Translations under genes and position numbers: made by a program
Shown: positions 4,741 through 10,925 of the stretch, piece by piece
How the letters are laid out: each line of letters begins with the position of its first letter
Numbering within the stretch: the stretch's first letter is position 1
Assembly (NCBI GenBank): GCA_028709185.1
Contig: JAQVXM010000016.1
Location: forward strand, 1-10,925
Length of the DNA stretch: 10,925 bases
Direction of reading: 5' to 3'
From: Minisyncoccota bacterium
GTDB lineage: Bacteria > Patescibacteriota > Minisyncoccia > UBA6257 > XYB1-36-10
Notes under the pieces: model-generated
What the model was told of the DNA's origin: nothing
Databases searched by the model: none
Seen by the model: the letters and a program-made list of their open reading frames with translations, nothing else

Positions 4741-4780
4741 TCAATACGTTAAAAAAGGATAGAAAATAGAAAGAGCGACG

Positions 4781-4789
4781 CTATATAAG
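4781..4789 (-). promoter_or_regulatory. TATA box of the coat protein operon
   Basis: The minus strand reads GCTTATATAG. The expected start is near 4759, giving a ~36-base leader that contains the Shine-Dalgarno site. This differs from the two leaderless promoters to the left, so the coat genes probably belong to a different (late, high-level) expression class. Confidence 0.55.
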
Positions 4790-4797
4790 CAATTAGC

Positions 4798-4825
4798 TAA
4801 CATTTCTTAAGAATTGTTAACATTT
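4798..4825. promoter_or_regulatory. paired direct repeats TAACATTT upstream of the coat promoter
   Basis: TAACATTT occurs at 4798-4805 and 4818-4825, exactly 20 bases apart (about two helical turns), with the ten-base palindrome TTCTTAAGAA (4804-4813) between them. They lie just upstream of the coat TATA box, where activators bind. The second copy reaches into the stop codon of the upstream gene. Confidence 0.4.
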
Positions 4826-5135
4826 ACGTCGCCTGTGTATTTTTATTGCTAGTAAAAATTATGTATAAAAACATAAAGATTATTACTCCAGCCATAAACC
4901 CGACGCTACCAGCGAAGCTAACTAACCCCGAGTAAGCTAAAAGTAATCCTATTACAAGCATTAAAAAAGACGAGACTAATAAAGATATTTCCCAGCCGAA
5001 GCCGATAAAGGTCATTATTAAAACTACCCAGAGCATATAAAACATACCTATCCAAAAGCTACCGCCACTAGCAGTATTAGCCTGGCTAGGAAGTTGCCCG
5101 AAATCCGTTAAATTACTCCAATTTATTACGGCCAT
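4824..5135 (-). CDS. three-helix membrane protein of the structural operon
   Basis: The product is 103 residues. Hydrophobic helices lie at about 27-47, 50-68 and 75-95. The N-terminal ~25 residues are polar (Asn, Ser, Gln, Thr) with no cleavable signal, and the C-terminus is a short polar tail. There are almost no charges, as in envelope or pore-forming proteins. The start follows the upstream stop by one base, with AAGGTGGTG ahead of it as a good ribosome binding site. It is the last gene before the coat promoter. It could be a minor virion membrane protein or a holin-like protein; nothing in the sequence separates these. Confidence 0.78.
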   Translation of the reverse strand: MAVINWSNLTDFGQLPSQANTASGGSFWIGMFYMLWVVLIMTFIGFGWEISLLVSSFLMLVIGLLLAYSGLVSFAGSVGFMAGVIIFMFLYIIFTSNKNTQAT

Positions 5136-5136
5136 T

Positions 5137-5571
5137 TTAAAACACCACCTTAAACAAAGCGTACAATATAGACGCTACTAAGCTAAGGAAAAATATTACT
5201 CTAAATCCATTACCTAAAGCGGTACCCGCTTCTCCTAAACCCCAGGAAGCTATTACCTGTGATATAAACCCACCACTAATAAAGCTCCACGCTATATCTA
5301 CAGCGTCTTTAACTAATCCCCAGGAAGACTTTAAACTAATTCCCTGTGTAGCGTCGAAGGTAGCCTCTCCACCTTTAACCTGTTGCTGTGCTGTGTCCTG
5401 GTAATTTATAAATTTCTGCTGGGCTCCCGAAGTATCGTTTATACCTACCTGGTAATCTTTTTCATACATCCCATTAAAGCCCCCTGTAACTATTGCTAAA
5501 ATTGCTAGGAAGACTACGCTAAGTAATATCCCTTCCGTCCAGCCCGATATACTAGCCCCTCTTTTATTCAT
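5137..5571 (-). CDS. pilin-like N-terminus membrane protein, 144 residues
   Basis: The product starts MNKRGASISGWTEGILLSVV: a short basic leader with RG, then a polar residue run with a glutamate five to ten residues on, then a hydrophobic helix (13-33). This resembles class III (type IV pilin-like) signal sequences of archaea, which are cleaved after the basic leader. A polar central part (35-80, Gln-rich) and an amphipathic stretch (84-112) follow, then a C-terminal helix (122-143) ending KVVF. I chose the ATG at 5571, which overlaps the spike stop as ATGA. A longer in-frame reading up to 5760 runs wholly inside the spike gene. A minor virion or spike-base subunit is inferred from position. 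Confidence 0.8.
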   Translation of the reverse strand: MNKRGASISGWTEGILLSVVFLAILAIVTGGFNGMYEKDYQVGINDTSGAQQKFINYQDTAQQQVKGGEATFDATQGISLKSSWGLVKDAVDIAWSFISGGFISQVIASWGLGEAGTALGNGFRVIFFLSLVASILYALFKVVF

Positions 5572-8500
5572 TTTCCCACTCTCCCTATAAAGTGCGCTAC
5601 GAGCCCCGCTAGTAACGCTATTCCCCCAATTATGACTACACTTATAGACCCGAAGTATAACGCTGGAATTAGGGCTACTATAACTCCAATTAGAGCCCCT
5701 AGCGGAGACATCATAGCAAAAAAGAATATAACCGGTACGGCGATTAGCATAGAGAGCCATAAACCGAAGCTGGAAGTAAATACGTTGTTTACTATCCCCC
5801 CTATCTTTTGTACTAATATTTGCCCTGGAGAAGCAGACCTTATTACCTGTCCTATAAGAGTTCCTGTATAAAGAGAAGTGTTACAGCTCATAGCTCCCGA
5901 AGCTCCCGTAGTCTGAGTACTACAAACTGCGTAACGTTCTACTCCTGTATCTTTATAGATAGTTAAATTCATAGTAGACGTTTTAAGGCTAGGGTCTGAA
6001 TAAACAAAAGTCCATATACCCGTAGTCTCGTTTAAATCAAAAGTGTACTCTATACCGAATATACTAGTATAGTCTGTATCTCCAGGAGAAATACTAAGAG
6101 TATAAGTACACGGAGAAGTTAAACAAGCCATTCTTATAGGGTCTGCTAATTTAACTAGCGTTCCATTTCTATAATAAACCCCTATTCTATAATCTACGTC
6201 TTCCGTTTTAACGTGTATAATTGTTGTACCTTTCTCGTCGGTTTTTCCCATATCCACTACGTTATACTCATTTAATCCAGGGTACCACCTTACTAAAGTT
6301 GTAAAATAATCGGAATAAGGATTTAAGCTAGTATCTTCTACGTCTAGTTTAAAGCTAGTCTGGTCTGAGCTAAATAAATCATAAAGAGTTATGTTAGTTG
6401 TAGCGTTGCTTAGTATAGAGTTATCAAATAAATAATAACGTCTATCTACGTAACCTGTAGACCTGTAAAATATTTCTCCGGAGCCGAGTACCCAGGCGTT
6501 ACTTATTGTATCATTAATACAAACATAAAAAGGATTTACATTAGTAAGAGTTCCATACGTTCTTACTACGCTAGAATTATCCGCTGTACCATACCAGAAG
6601 TTATAATCAAAAGTACCCGTAATAGAGGATAAATTAGCTTCGTCTTTTAAAGTAAAATTATAAGCCTTTCCGCTACAGCTTACGTTAGTTACATTTAGCG
6701 ACGGAATATTATAAATCGTCTGGTAGTAGTTACCGCTATTGTAATTAGTACCAGCGACGTTATAAGAATAATTAAACGTAGCGTTATAGTCTGCGGTTAC
6801 TGAAGGAGCAGTAAAATAACTTCTATACTGCGCTAGAGTTCCATTATTATTTAAGAGAGCCATAGTATAATTAGTATTATTCCAAATCAAATAAGCGGAA
6901 GGCGTACCTAAGTAAGTAGCCGAGACATTAAAGTAAAATGTATTATTTTGCCCTTCTATTTTATTTACAGGGTTACCGACGCTGTAATTTAATAAATTAA
7001 TGTAGTAACTAAGCAGAGTAGAGTTAGTATTACCTAGCGTATCATTCGCAGTATAGTTAATCCAATACCAGCCAGGATTAGTAAAATTAATACCCTGGGT
7101 AGCATTACAGGCAAAGATTACAGGCGTAGTACTTTCGTTAGTAAAGTAAGAGCACGTACTTAAAAAATTATCCGTAGCTGTAGTATTAAAGGTAATATTT
7201 ACAGGCATAATAAAAGTAGTAGTATTAGCAATAGGAGAATTTACATTTAAGACAGGGGCGGTAGTATCAATCGTAAAATATTGTGCAGTTCCATTTGCAC
7301 AGTTGGAAGCATTATCACAAGCCCCACAATTCCAAGAATAATATCCGTCGGCTAAACTTCTTGCGAATGTTGTTGAAGTATCATTATAAACTGATGAGTT
7401 TGTTCCATTGATTGAATTGTTCAAATATAAAGTTATATTCTGTAAAAATCCACCATCCCATCCATCATCACTTGCTTTACAATCAAAAGTAACATCTTGA
7501 CTTGTTGAATTGTAAAATGCTATTGGTGAGGTGAGAGTTACTGTTGGGGGATAATCTGAAATATAAGGAACTCCCCAAATTTCAAATAAATTGTCTGAAT
7601 CATATTCTGCCCAAGAACTTCCATTATTATTTGAAGTTAAAAAACTTCCTCCCAAATATCCGTCTGAACCTCCTACTCTCGTGACTAAAAAATCACCATA
7701 TAAAAGATAAGCATATCTTACATTTGGATATAAAAGAGCATCAGGCATAGAAATATTAAACCATACCATACTCGTACCAATATCCCCCCCATCAAAAGAA
7801 GTTTCAGATAATGGAGAACCTGTTGGTAATCTTGTTGAAGTGGAAGTATTATATACTCTTACAATAATATTACCAACTCCGTCCTGTGCTTTTATTGAAA
7901 TTCCTTTTAGTGTAAATACTTCATTTGTTGAAACATTTCCTACCTTAAAAGATTGTCCGAGAGCAGCATCTCCAATATTGGTTTCTACAACACCTCCTGT
8001 TAAATAATATTCATATCTTATTGCTGTTCCGAATGTTGCCCATTCTTCTACTTTAACTCCAAAGAATGTTGGTATCCATTCATATAAAACTCCTTCTTCC
8101 ATTCCTGAATAATATCCTCTAATGAGTGTTTTTCCAATGGGCAAGATTGTTTCTCCGTTTATTTTGTCCCAAGTTCCTTTCTTTATTTCTTCGTGAGTTC
8201 CTTTCAAAACAACACATTCGGTTTTGTTATCTTTCCAATTTCCCTCACAAGTATCAACATAATCTTGGACAATTTTTATTTCCTCTCCATTTGGATTGTA
8301 ATATTTCAAAATAAGATTGTTGTTTGCAATCTTTTCCATAGAAGATTTATAAAAAATTTCGGTATTGCTCAAAAGATTTATTGTTTGTTCTTTTGGAACT
8401 TCAATCTCATATTCAAAAACATAATCTCCGGGAATAACATATCTTATTTGTTCTGTGTTCAATTTTGTTGTTGCAATTGTTTCTCCTTGAATAAAACAAG

Positions 8501-8684
8501 TTCCAACCCATAAATTGCAATTGTTTATGGTTGCTGTTTTTGTTATTTCATCATAACTCTTAACATTATCCCATTCCCAAGCAGATACAAAACTCGTTAA
8601 AAATAGGATGAACATTATCATTACTCCAACCTTAATCGTCGATGTATGGGCTTCTAATCGCTTATTATTTTTTAGTTTTTTCAT
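5568..8684 (-). CDS. large Ig-repeat spike/adhesin-like protein with three C-terminal membrane helices
   Basis: The product is 1038 residues and is the largest protein here. It has a signal peptide (basic start, hydrophobic 18-34, cleavage near FVSA/WEW). Residues ~38-225 are an N-terminal beta domain, and ~230-375 a jelly-roll-like domain (LGQSFKVGN ... GGSFLTSNNNGSSWAEYDSDNLFEIWG), a common carbohydrate-binding pattern. Ig-like domains follow at ~378-474 (PPTVTLTSP ... FTIDT) and 475-563 (TAPVLNVNSP ... YYINL), and further beta regions to ~960. Helices lie at ~972-992, 995-1012 and 1014-1033. Dozens of N-x-S/T sequons suggest heavy N-glycosylation. The head would face the host while the helices anchor it in the envelope, as inferred for the large VP4-type fibre of spindle-shaped viruses. 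Its N-terminal ~470 codons have foreign composition. A cellular S-layer-like adhesin is the alternative. Confidence 0.85.
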   Translation of the reverse strand: MKKLKNNKRLEAHTSTIKVGVMIMFILFLTSFVSAWEWDNVKSYDEITKTATINNCNLWVGTCFIQGETIATTKLNTEQIRYVIPGDYVFEYEIEVPKEQTINLLSNTEIFYKSSMEKIANNNLILKYYNPNGEEIKIVQDYVDTCEGNWKDNKTECVVLKGTHEEIKKGTWDKINGETILPIGKTLIRGYYSGMEEGVLYEWIPTFFGVKVEEWATFGTAIRYEYYLTGGVVETNIGDAALGQSFKVGNVSTNEVFTLKGISIKAQDGVGNIIVRVYNTSTSTRLPTGSPLSETSFDGGDIGTSMVWFNISMPDALLYPNVRYAYLLYGDFLVTRVGGSDGYLGGSFLTSNNNGSSWAEYDSDNLFEIWGVPYISDYPPTVTLTSPIAFYNSTSQDVTFDCKASDDGWDGGFLQNITLYLNNSINGTNSSVYNDTSTTFARSLADGYYSWNCGACDNASNCANGTAQYFTIDTTAPVLNVNSPIANTTTFIMPVNITFNTTATDNFLSTCSYFTNESTTPVIFACNATQGINFTNPGWYWINYTANDTLGNTNSTLLSYYINLLNYSVGNPVNKIEGQNNTFYFNVSATYLGTPSAYLIWNNTNYTMALLNNNGTLAQYRSYFTAPSVTADYNATFNYSYNVAGTNYNSGNYYQTIYNIPSLNVTNVSCSGKAYNFTLKDEANLSSITGTFDYNFWYGTADNSSVVRTYGTLTNVNPFYVCINDTISNAWVLGSGEIFYRSTGYVDRRYYLFDNSILSNATTNITLYDLFSSDQTSFKLDVEDTSLNPYSDYFTTLVRWYPGLNEYNVVDMGKTDEKGTTIIHVKTEDVDYRIGVYYRNGTLVKLADPIRMACLTSPCTYTLSISPGDTDYTSIFGIEYTFDLNETTGIWTFVYSDPSLKTSTMNLTIYKDTGVERYAVCSTQTTGASGAMSCNTSLYTGTLIGQVIRSASPGQILVQKIGGIVNNVFTSSFGLWLSMLIAVPVIFFFAMMSPLGALIGVIVALIPALYFGSISVVIIGGIALLAGLVAHFIGRVGK

Positions 8685-8690
8685 CTTTTA
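7280..8690. other. compositionally foreign segment inside the spike gene
   Basis: No CTAG occurs between 7038 and 8802, and CpG is sparse (roughly 18 in 1.4 kb) from about 7280 to the gene start. The rest of the spike gene uses CTA, GTA, ACG and CTAG-containing codon pairs freely. The left break falls near spike residues 465-472, in the linker before the second Ig-like domain; the right break is close to the start codon. The boundaries are estimates by eye. Confidence 0.65.
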
Positions 8691-9193
8691 TTAATAAATG
8701 CTATTTTTCCGTATATAATAATTCCTGTTATTACCATTACTCCTACTAAGACTTCTCCGAAGTGCGCAAGTATCCAGCTCATAAATCCTAACTGCGAAGC
8801 TTCTAGGGCGAAGTCGGAAGACCCGTAAATACTATTTAAGCTGTCTACTATTCCAGGAGCAAATAAGATTAACATAAAGTTAATTACGACGTAGAGTATA
8901 ATCCAGAAGGGAGAAGTATCTATCATAAACGCCGATATGAAAAGGAGTATCAAAGCTAAGAAAAAACAGGCTACTATAATTTTATCCCAGAAGGTAGTAA
9001 ATGTCGTAAGCACTCCGCTAATATTAGCAGAAGCTACAGCGCCACCCGCGCCCGTAACATTCCCGAAGCTGTTAGTAAGCGGGGTCTGTATTGAATTGAA
9101 CACCTTAAGCACTATAGGAGCTATAAGTATAAGACCGAAGACTAAAACAATAAACCAAACTATAGGGCTATCTAGTTGCGCTTTCTTATTCAT
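8681..9193 (-). CDS. four-helix membrane protein with pilin-like N-terminus
   Basis: The product is 170 residues. It starts MNKKAQLDSPIVWFIVLVFG, a short basic leader followed by a long hydrophobic helix, very like the class III signal-type N-termini frequent in DPANN archaea. Further helices are at ~70-90, 95-113 and 144-164; the loop at 34-66 is Gly/Ala/Thr/Ser-rich with sequons (NVT, NIS) and would be outside. The C-terminus is basic (KIAFINKR). The ATG overlaps the upstream stop as ATGA, with GAGGGGT about seven bases upstream, and its own stop overlaps the spike start as ATGA, so it is translated with the spike. A spike-membrane scaffold or minor envelope protein is likely, by position. 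Confidence 0.8.
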   Translation of the reverse strand: MNKKAQLDSPIVWFIVLVFGLILIAPIVLKVFNSIQTPLTNSFGNVTGAGGAVASANISGVLTTFTTFWDKIIVACFFLALILLFISAFMIDTSPFWIILYVVINFMLILFAPGIVDSLNSIYGSSDFALEASQLGFMSWILAHFGEVLVGVMVITGIIIYGKIAFINKR

Positions 9194-9411
9194 TTCTTAC
9201 CCCTCATAAATTTACTAACCTTTCCTAAGTCTAGCTGTATGTAGTTCTCGTTAAACTCTGGCGACGCTACCATTTTAAAGACCTTAGTCATCGGTACTTT
9301 AATCGTCTTACCAGAATATTTTTTTAAGTCTAGCTCTACGTTAGTTTTAATATGCTTATATCTAGCGTAAGTCTCTACAGGTATTCTAACAAAGACGTAT
9401 TTTTTAACCAT
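9190..9411 (-). CDS. 73-residue basic protein, possible RHH-like DNA binder
   Basis: The product is 73 residues, with many lysines and no membrane segment. It opens with a strand (KKYVFVRIPVETYARYK) followed by a helix, a second strand-like piece (KTIKVPMTKVFKMVAS) and a basic end (SKFMRGKK). The strand-helix-helix order is compatible with a MetJ/Arc-like fold, but the spacing is not the standard one, so this is tentative. It is the only soluble basic protein within the structural operon. A DNA-condensing virion protein would be analogous in role to the small DNA-binding VP2 of SSV1, though I see no sequence evidence of homology. GGGGGA upstream of the ATG serves as ribosome binding site. Confidence 0.75.
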   Translation of the reverse strand: MVKKYVFVRIPVETYARYKHIKTNVELDLKKYSGKTIKVPMTKVFKMVASPEFNENYIQLDLGKVSKFMRGKK

Positions 9412-9413
9412 AT

Positions 9414-10163
9414 TTAATATTCCCCCACGTGTAGCGGTCTTTTCTTTTCAAAGCCTTTATAGAGTATAGTAATTACAAAAGCGATTAAAGGAAGTACCCC
9501 GTTAGTATACATAAGCATAGTTAACCAGCCGTTAGTAAGATTTTCTATAAAGGTATTAAGTAAATAGTTCTCTGCTAAATAAGTTACTATCATAGTTAGA
9601 ATTAAGAAGCTCCAGGATAAAAGCACGTCTAGTATTCCCTCGTCCATAGTAGCTAACTTAGCTATAGTAATAAAGAGAGTAAAAAATAAACCCAGAGCCG
9701 TTATAGCAAACAAAACCCAGATAAACATTTTAAATAAATCGTCTGCTGGATAAAATCCGTTCTTAGTTACATAATAAGTTTGCTCGTATAAACCAGCCTG
9801 TACGGAGCTGTTACAAATCCATTTAAAAGAATAAGTACCCTTATATAAAGAAACGTTAGCGGGTATTAAAAACTCTGCGTCTCCGTCTTCTCCTATAGTG
9901 TTAGTAGTATTTTTATATAAATGTTCTCCGTTAGTGCTCTCATTATAAATATGAAAGACGCAAGTAATACCAGAATAAAAAACCTGGGTAGCGTTTATAA
10001 TATGAGTATGAAATATCCTACTAGTATTCTGAGGTACTGCGTCGGGAATATTGGGAGAAAGTACTAAAGCTGTCGGAGTAGAAATAGATTTAAGAGCGGG
10101 AGCGGAGCTAATTAAAGGAGCAATAATAAACAGAGCTAGAAGAAAAATATAAACGTTCTTCAT
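9414..10163 (-). CDS. signal-peptide protein with Ig-like ectodomain and three membrane helices
   Basis: The product is 249 residues. A signal peptide spans 1-20 (cleavage near SS/AP). Residues ~25-138 form a beta-rich outer domain with sequons and Cys68/Cys117, spaced as the disulfide of an Ig-like domain (GITCVFHIYN ... YSFKWICNSS). Membrane helices follow at ~143-168, 176-197 and 222-236, and the basic end (KGFEKKRPLHVGEY) would be inside. The architecture, outer beta domain plus three helices, repeats that of the large spike on a smaller scale, so it could be a second surface component or an assembly partner. The ATG overlaps the stop of the upstream gene as ATGA. I do not know a named family. 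Confidence 0.8.
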   Translation of the reverse strand: MKNVYIFLLALFIIAPLISSAPALKSISTPTALVLSPNIPDAVPQNTSRIFHTHIINATQVFYSGITCVFHIYNESTNGEHLYKNTTNTIGEDGDAEFLIPANVSLYKGTYSFKWICNSSVQAGLYEQTYYVTKNGFYPADDLFKMFIWVLFAITALGLFFTLFITIAKLATMDEGILDVLLSWSFLILTMIVTYLAENYLLNTFIENLTNGWLTMLMYTNGVLPLIAFVITILYKGFEKKRPLHVGEY

Positions 10164-10925
10164 ATCTTTTTTATTCTCTGTATCTTAAATTTAGTATTGA
10201 TAGGTCTAAAGTCTAGACCAGACTTACTTAACTTACCAGCCTTATACTTTCCAAACTTCTTAAAAGCTAGAGCTGAGAAGCTAGGGATATATCCCGTAGT
10301 TCTCCTACCGCCTTTTAAAACGTTCTTCATTAAACCAATATTGTTAAAGTCTAGCCTAGGAATAAATACCCCGCCACCACCTCTTATTGTAGGGGGATTA
10401 AAATTATATGTAGCTCTCCCGAAAGTTCCAGGAGAAATAAGACCAGACCTTAAGCCTGTTCTATATTGCTGAGCCTGTGTAACGTTCTGTATTTCTACAG
10501 GAGTAACTATAATGTTATCTCTGTTAACCGCCATTACTCCGCTACCGCCTCTAGTTACAGGAATTACTATGTTCTCCTGTCTTAAGGAAGTAGTAACCGC
10601 TGTAGAAGTTGCCGGTAAAACTCTACTAAGATTAGAAGTTTGTAAACTGCTCTCCATTTTAGGAGTTTGAATATAAGGGGCTGTCTTAGTAGCAGAGCCC
10701 AAAACAAAAGTACTAGCCCCGTAACTCTGAGTTAGAGTACTAGGAGATATAGAAGGTACGCTAAAGGTAGACGCTTTTAAAGTCGCTCCTACTGCTGTTC
10801 CCGCTCCAGCATTACTAAAGGTAGAAGCTAAAGAAGTTTTACTACCCCCACTAAAAATAATTATGTTACTACTTCCCTGGTCTGTTAGTTCTCCTATATT
10901 TCCGAAGTTATAAGCTCGGCTTCTT
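10160..10925 (-). CDS. Ser/Thr/Gly-rich structural-type protein, cut by the right edge
   Basis: The frame stays open from the TGA at 10160 to the window end, so at least 254 residues are present and the true start is outside. A TTG at 10702 could be mistaken for the start, but there is no reason to stop there, as the upstream 74 codons have the same composition. The visible N-terminal part is low-complexity, Ser/Thr/Ala/Gly-rich (GAGTAVGATLKASTFSVPS). The middle has Arg/Gly patches (FGRATYNFNPPTIRGGGGVFIPR), and the last ~50 residues are strongly basic (FKKFGKYKAGKLSKSG, then FKIQRIKKI). There is no membrane helix in the visible part. A basic end and a disordered body suit a DNA-contacting internal virion protein or scaffold, by inference. 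Confidence 0.78.
   Translation of the reverse strand, partial: RSRAYNFGNIGELTDQGSSNIIIFSGGSKTSLASTFSNAGAGTAVGATLKASTFSVPSISPSTLTQSYGASTFVLGSATKTAPYIQTPKMESSLQTSNLSRVLPATSTAVTTSLRQENIVIPVTRGGSGVMAVNRDNIIVTPVEIQNVTQAQQYRTGLRSGLISPGTFGRATYNFNPPTIRGGGGVFIPRLDFNNIGLMKNVLKGGRRTTGYIPSFSALAFKKFGKYKAGKLSKSGLDFRPINTKFKIQRIKKI

Noticed and set aside
4724..4744. TTG-initiated seven-residue extension of coat paralog 1
   Set aside because: It would translate the Shine-Dalgarno sequence, and the paralog aligns from the ATG at 4723.
5572..5760. 63-codon N-terminal extension of the 144-residue pilin-like protein
   Set aside because: It lies entirely inside the spike gene's C-terminal coding region in another frame. 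The internal ATG at 5571 forms the ATGA overlap typical of this operon and begins the signal-like sequence.
8126..8513. Plus-strand open frames opposite the spike head
   Set aside because: They are antisense to a long, domain-bearing coding region, lack a promoter or ribosome binding site and show no coherent domain, only the hydrophobic bias of an antisense reading. The same applies to plus-strand frames at 115-297, 564-788, 1080-1352, 1812-2066, 5632-5871, 8937-9209 and 10197-10472.
7280..8690. Insertion sequence or other mobile element inside the spike gene
   Set aside because: The frame is intact, no terminal inverted repeats or transposase were seen, and the domains run continuously, so homologous exchange explains it better.
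4118..9193. Type IV pilus or archaellum operon of a cell
   Set aside because: No secretion ATPase or platform protein is visible, and the coat-like pair has a second helix with a basic tail, unlike pilins. It remains a fallback explanation for the two MNK-type proteins.
1..10925. tRNA, rRNA or attachment site
   Set aside because: I found no cloverleaf-like sequence with a T-loop GTTCRA pattern in a plausible place, and no duplicated tRNA end marking an integration site.
1..10925. Alternative genetic code (stop reassignment)
   Set aside because: TAA, TAG and TGA all end genes at well-supported junctions (for example TAG at 663 and 2949, TGA in the ATGA overlaps).

Overview
The window reads as a compact archaeal virus or virus-derived element. 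Every supportable gene lies on the minus strand, so gene order runs from right to left. Most neighbours overlap by 1-8 bases (commonly ATGA or TAATG) or are 1-3 bases apart. TAA, TAG and TGA all act as stops. Purine-rich Shine-Dalgarno sequences precede several internal genes, and TATA-like promoters sit about 26-28 bases upstream of two first genes, which is archaeal architecture. N-termini such as MNKKAQ and MNKRGA, and a signal-peptide protein with Ig-like repeats of the 'FTIDTTAP' type, resemble surface proteins common in DPANN archaea (Pacearchaeota/Woesearchaeota-like). A DPANN host is my inference; the window holds no host marker gene.

Layout, right to left. (1) 10925-4824: a structural operon with a Ser/Thr/Gly-rich protein cut by the right edge, a signal-peptide membrane protein, a small basic protein, a four-helix membrane protein, a 1038-residue spike/adhesin-like protein, a pilin-like membrane protein and a three-helix membrane protein. 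(2) 4723-4118: two tandem paralogous small proteins with two hydrophobic helices and a basic tail, with their own promoter and a terminator-like hairpin. Their shape matches the major coat proteins of spindle-shaped archaeal viruses. (3) 4018-3764: a single gene of unknown role with a leaderless-type promoter. (4) 3763-3593: a repeat-rich AT-rich gap with (GTAA)6(GTA)7, two copies of a 16-base TTAA palindrome and two dyads, a candidate operator, partition site or origin. (5) 3592-2701: two translationally coupled ribbon-helix-helix proteins and a 66-residue protein. (6) 2628-1: an operon of small membrane, coiled-coil and zinc-type proteins running off the left edge.

The working model is a spindle-shaped-virus-like genome. 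The coat paralogs would form the envelope, the large Ig-repeat protein with three C-terminal helices would be the host-attachment spike, and the other membrane proteins would be minor virion or assembly components. The ribbon-helix-helix pair beside the repeat region would govern transcription or segregation. No ATPase, polymerase or integrase is visible, so replication genes must lie outside.

The element is mosaic. Bases 1-662 and about 7280-8690 have very few CpG (none in 1-662) and no CTAG, whereas the rest is rich in both. The second segment ends inside the spike gene at an Ig-domain boundary, which suggests a swapped receptor-binding head.
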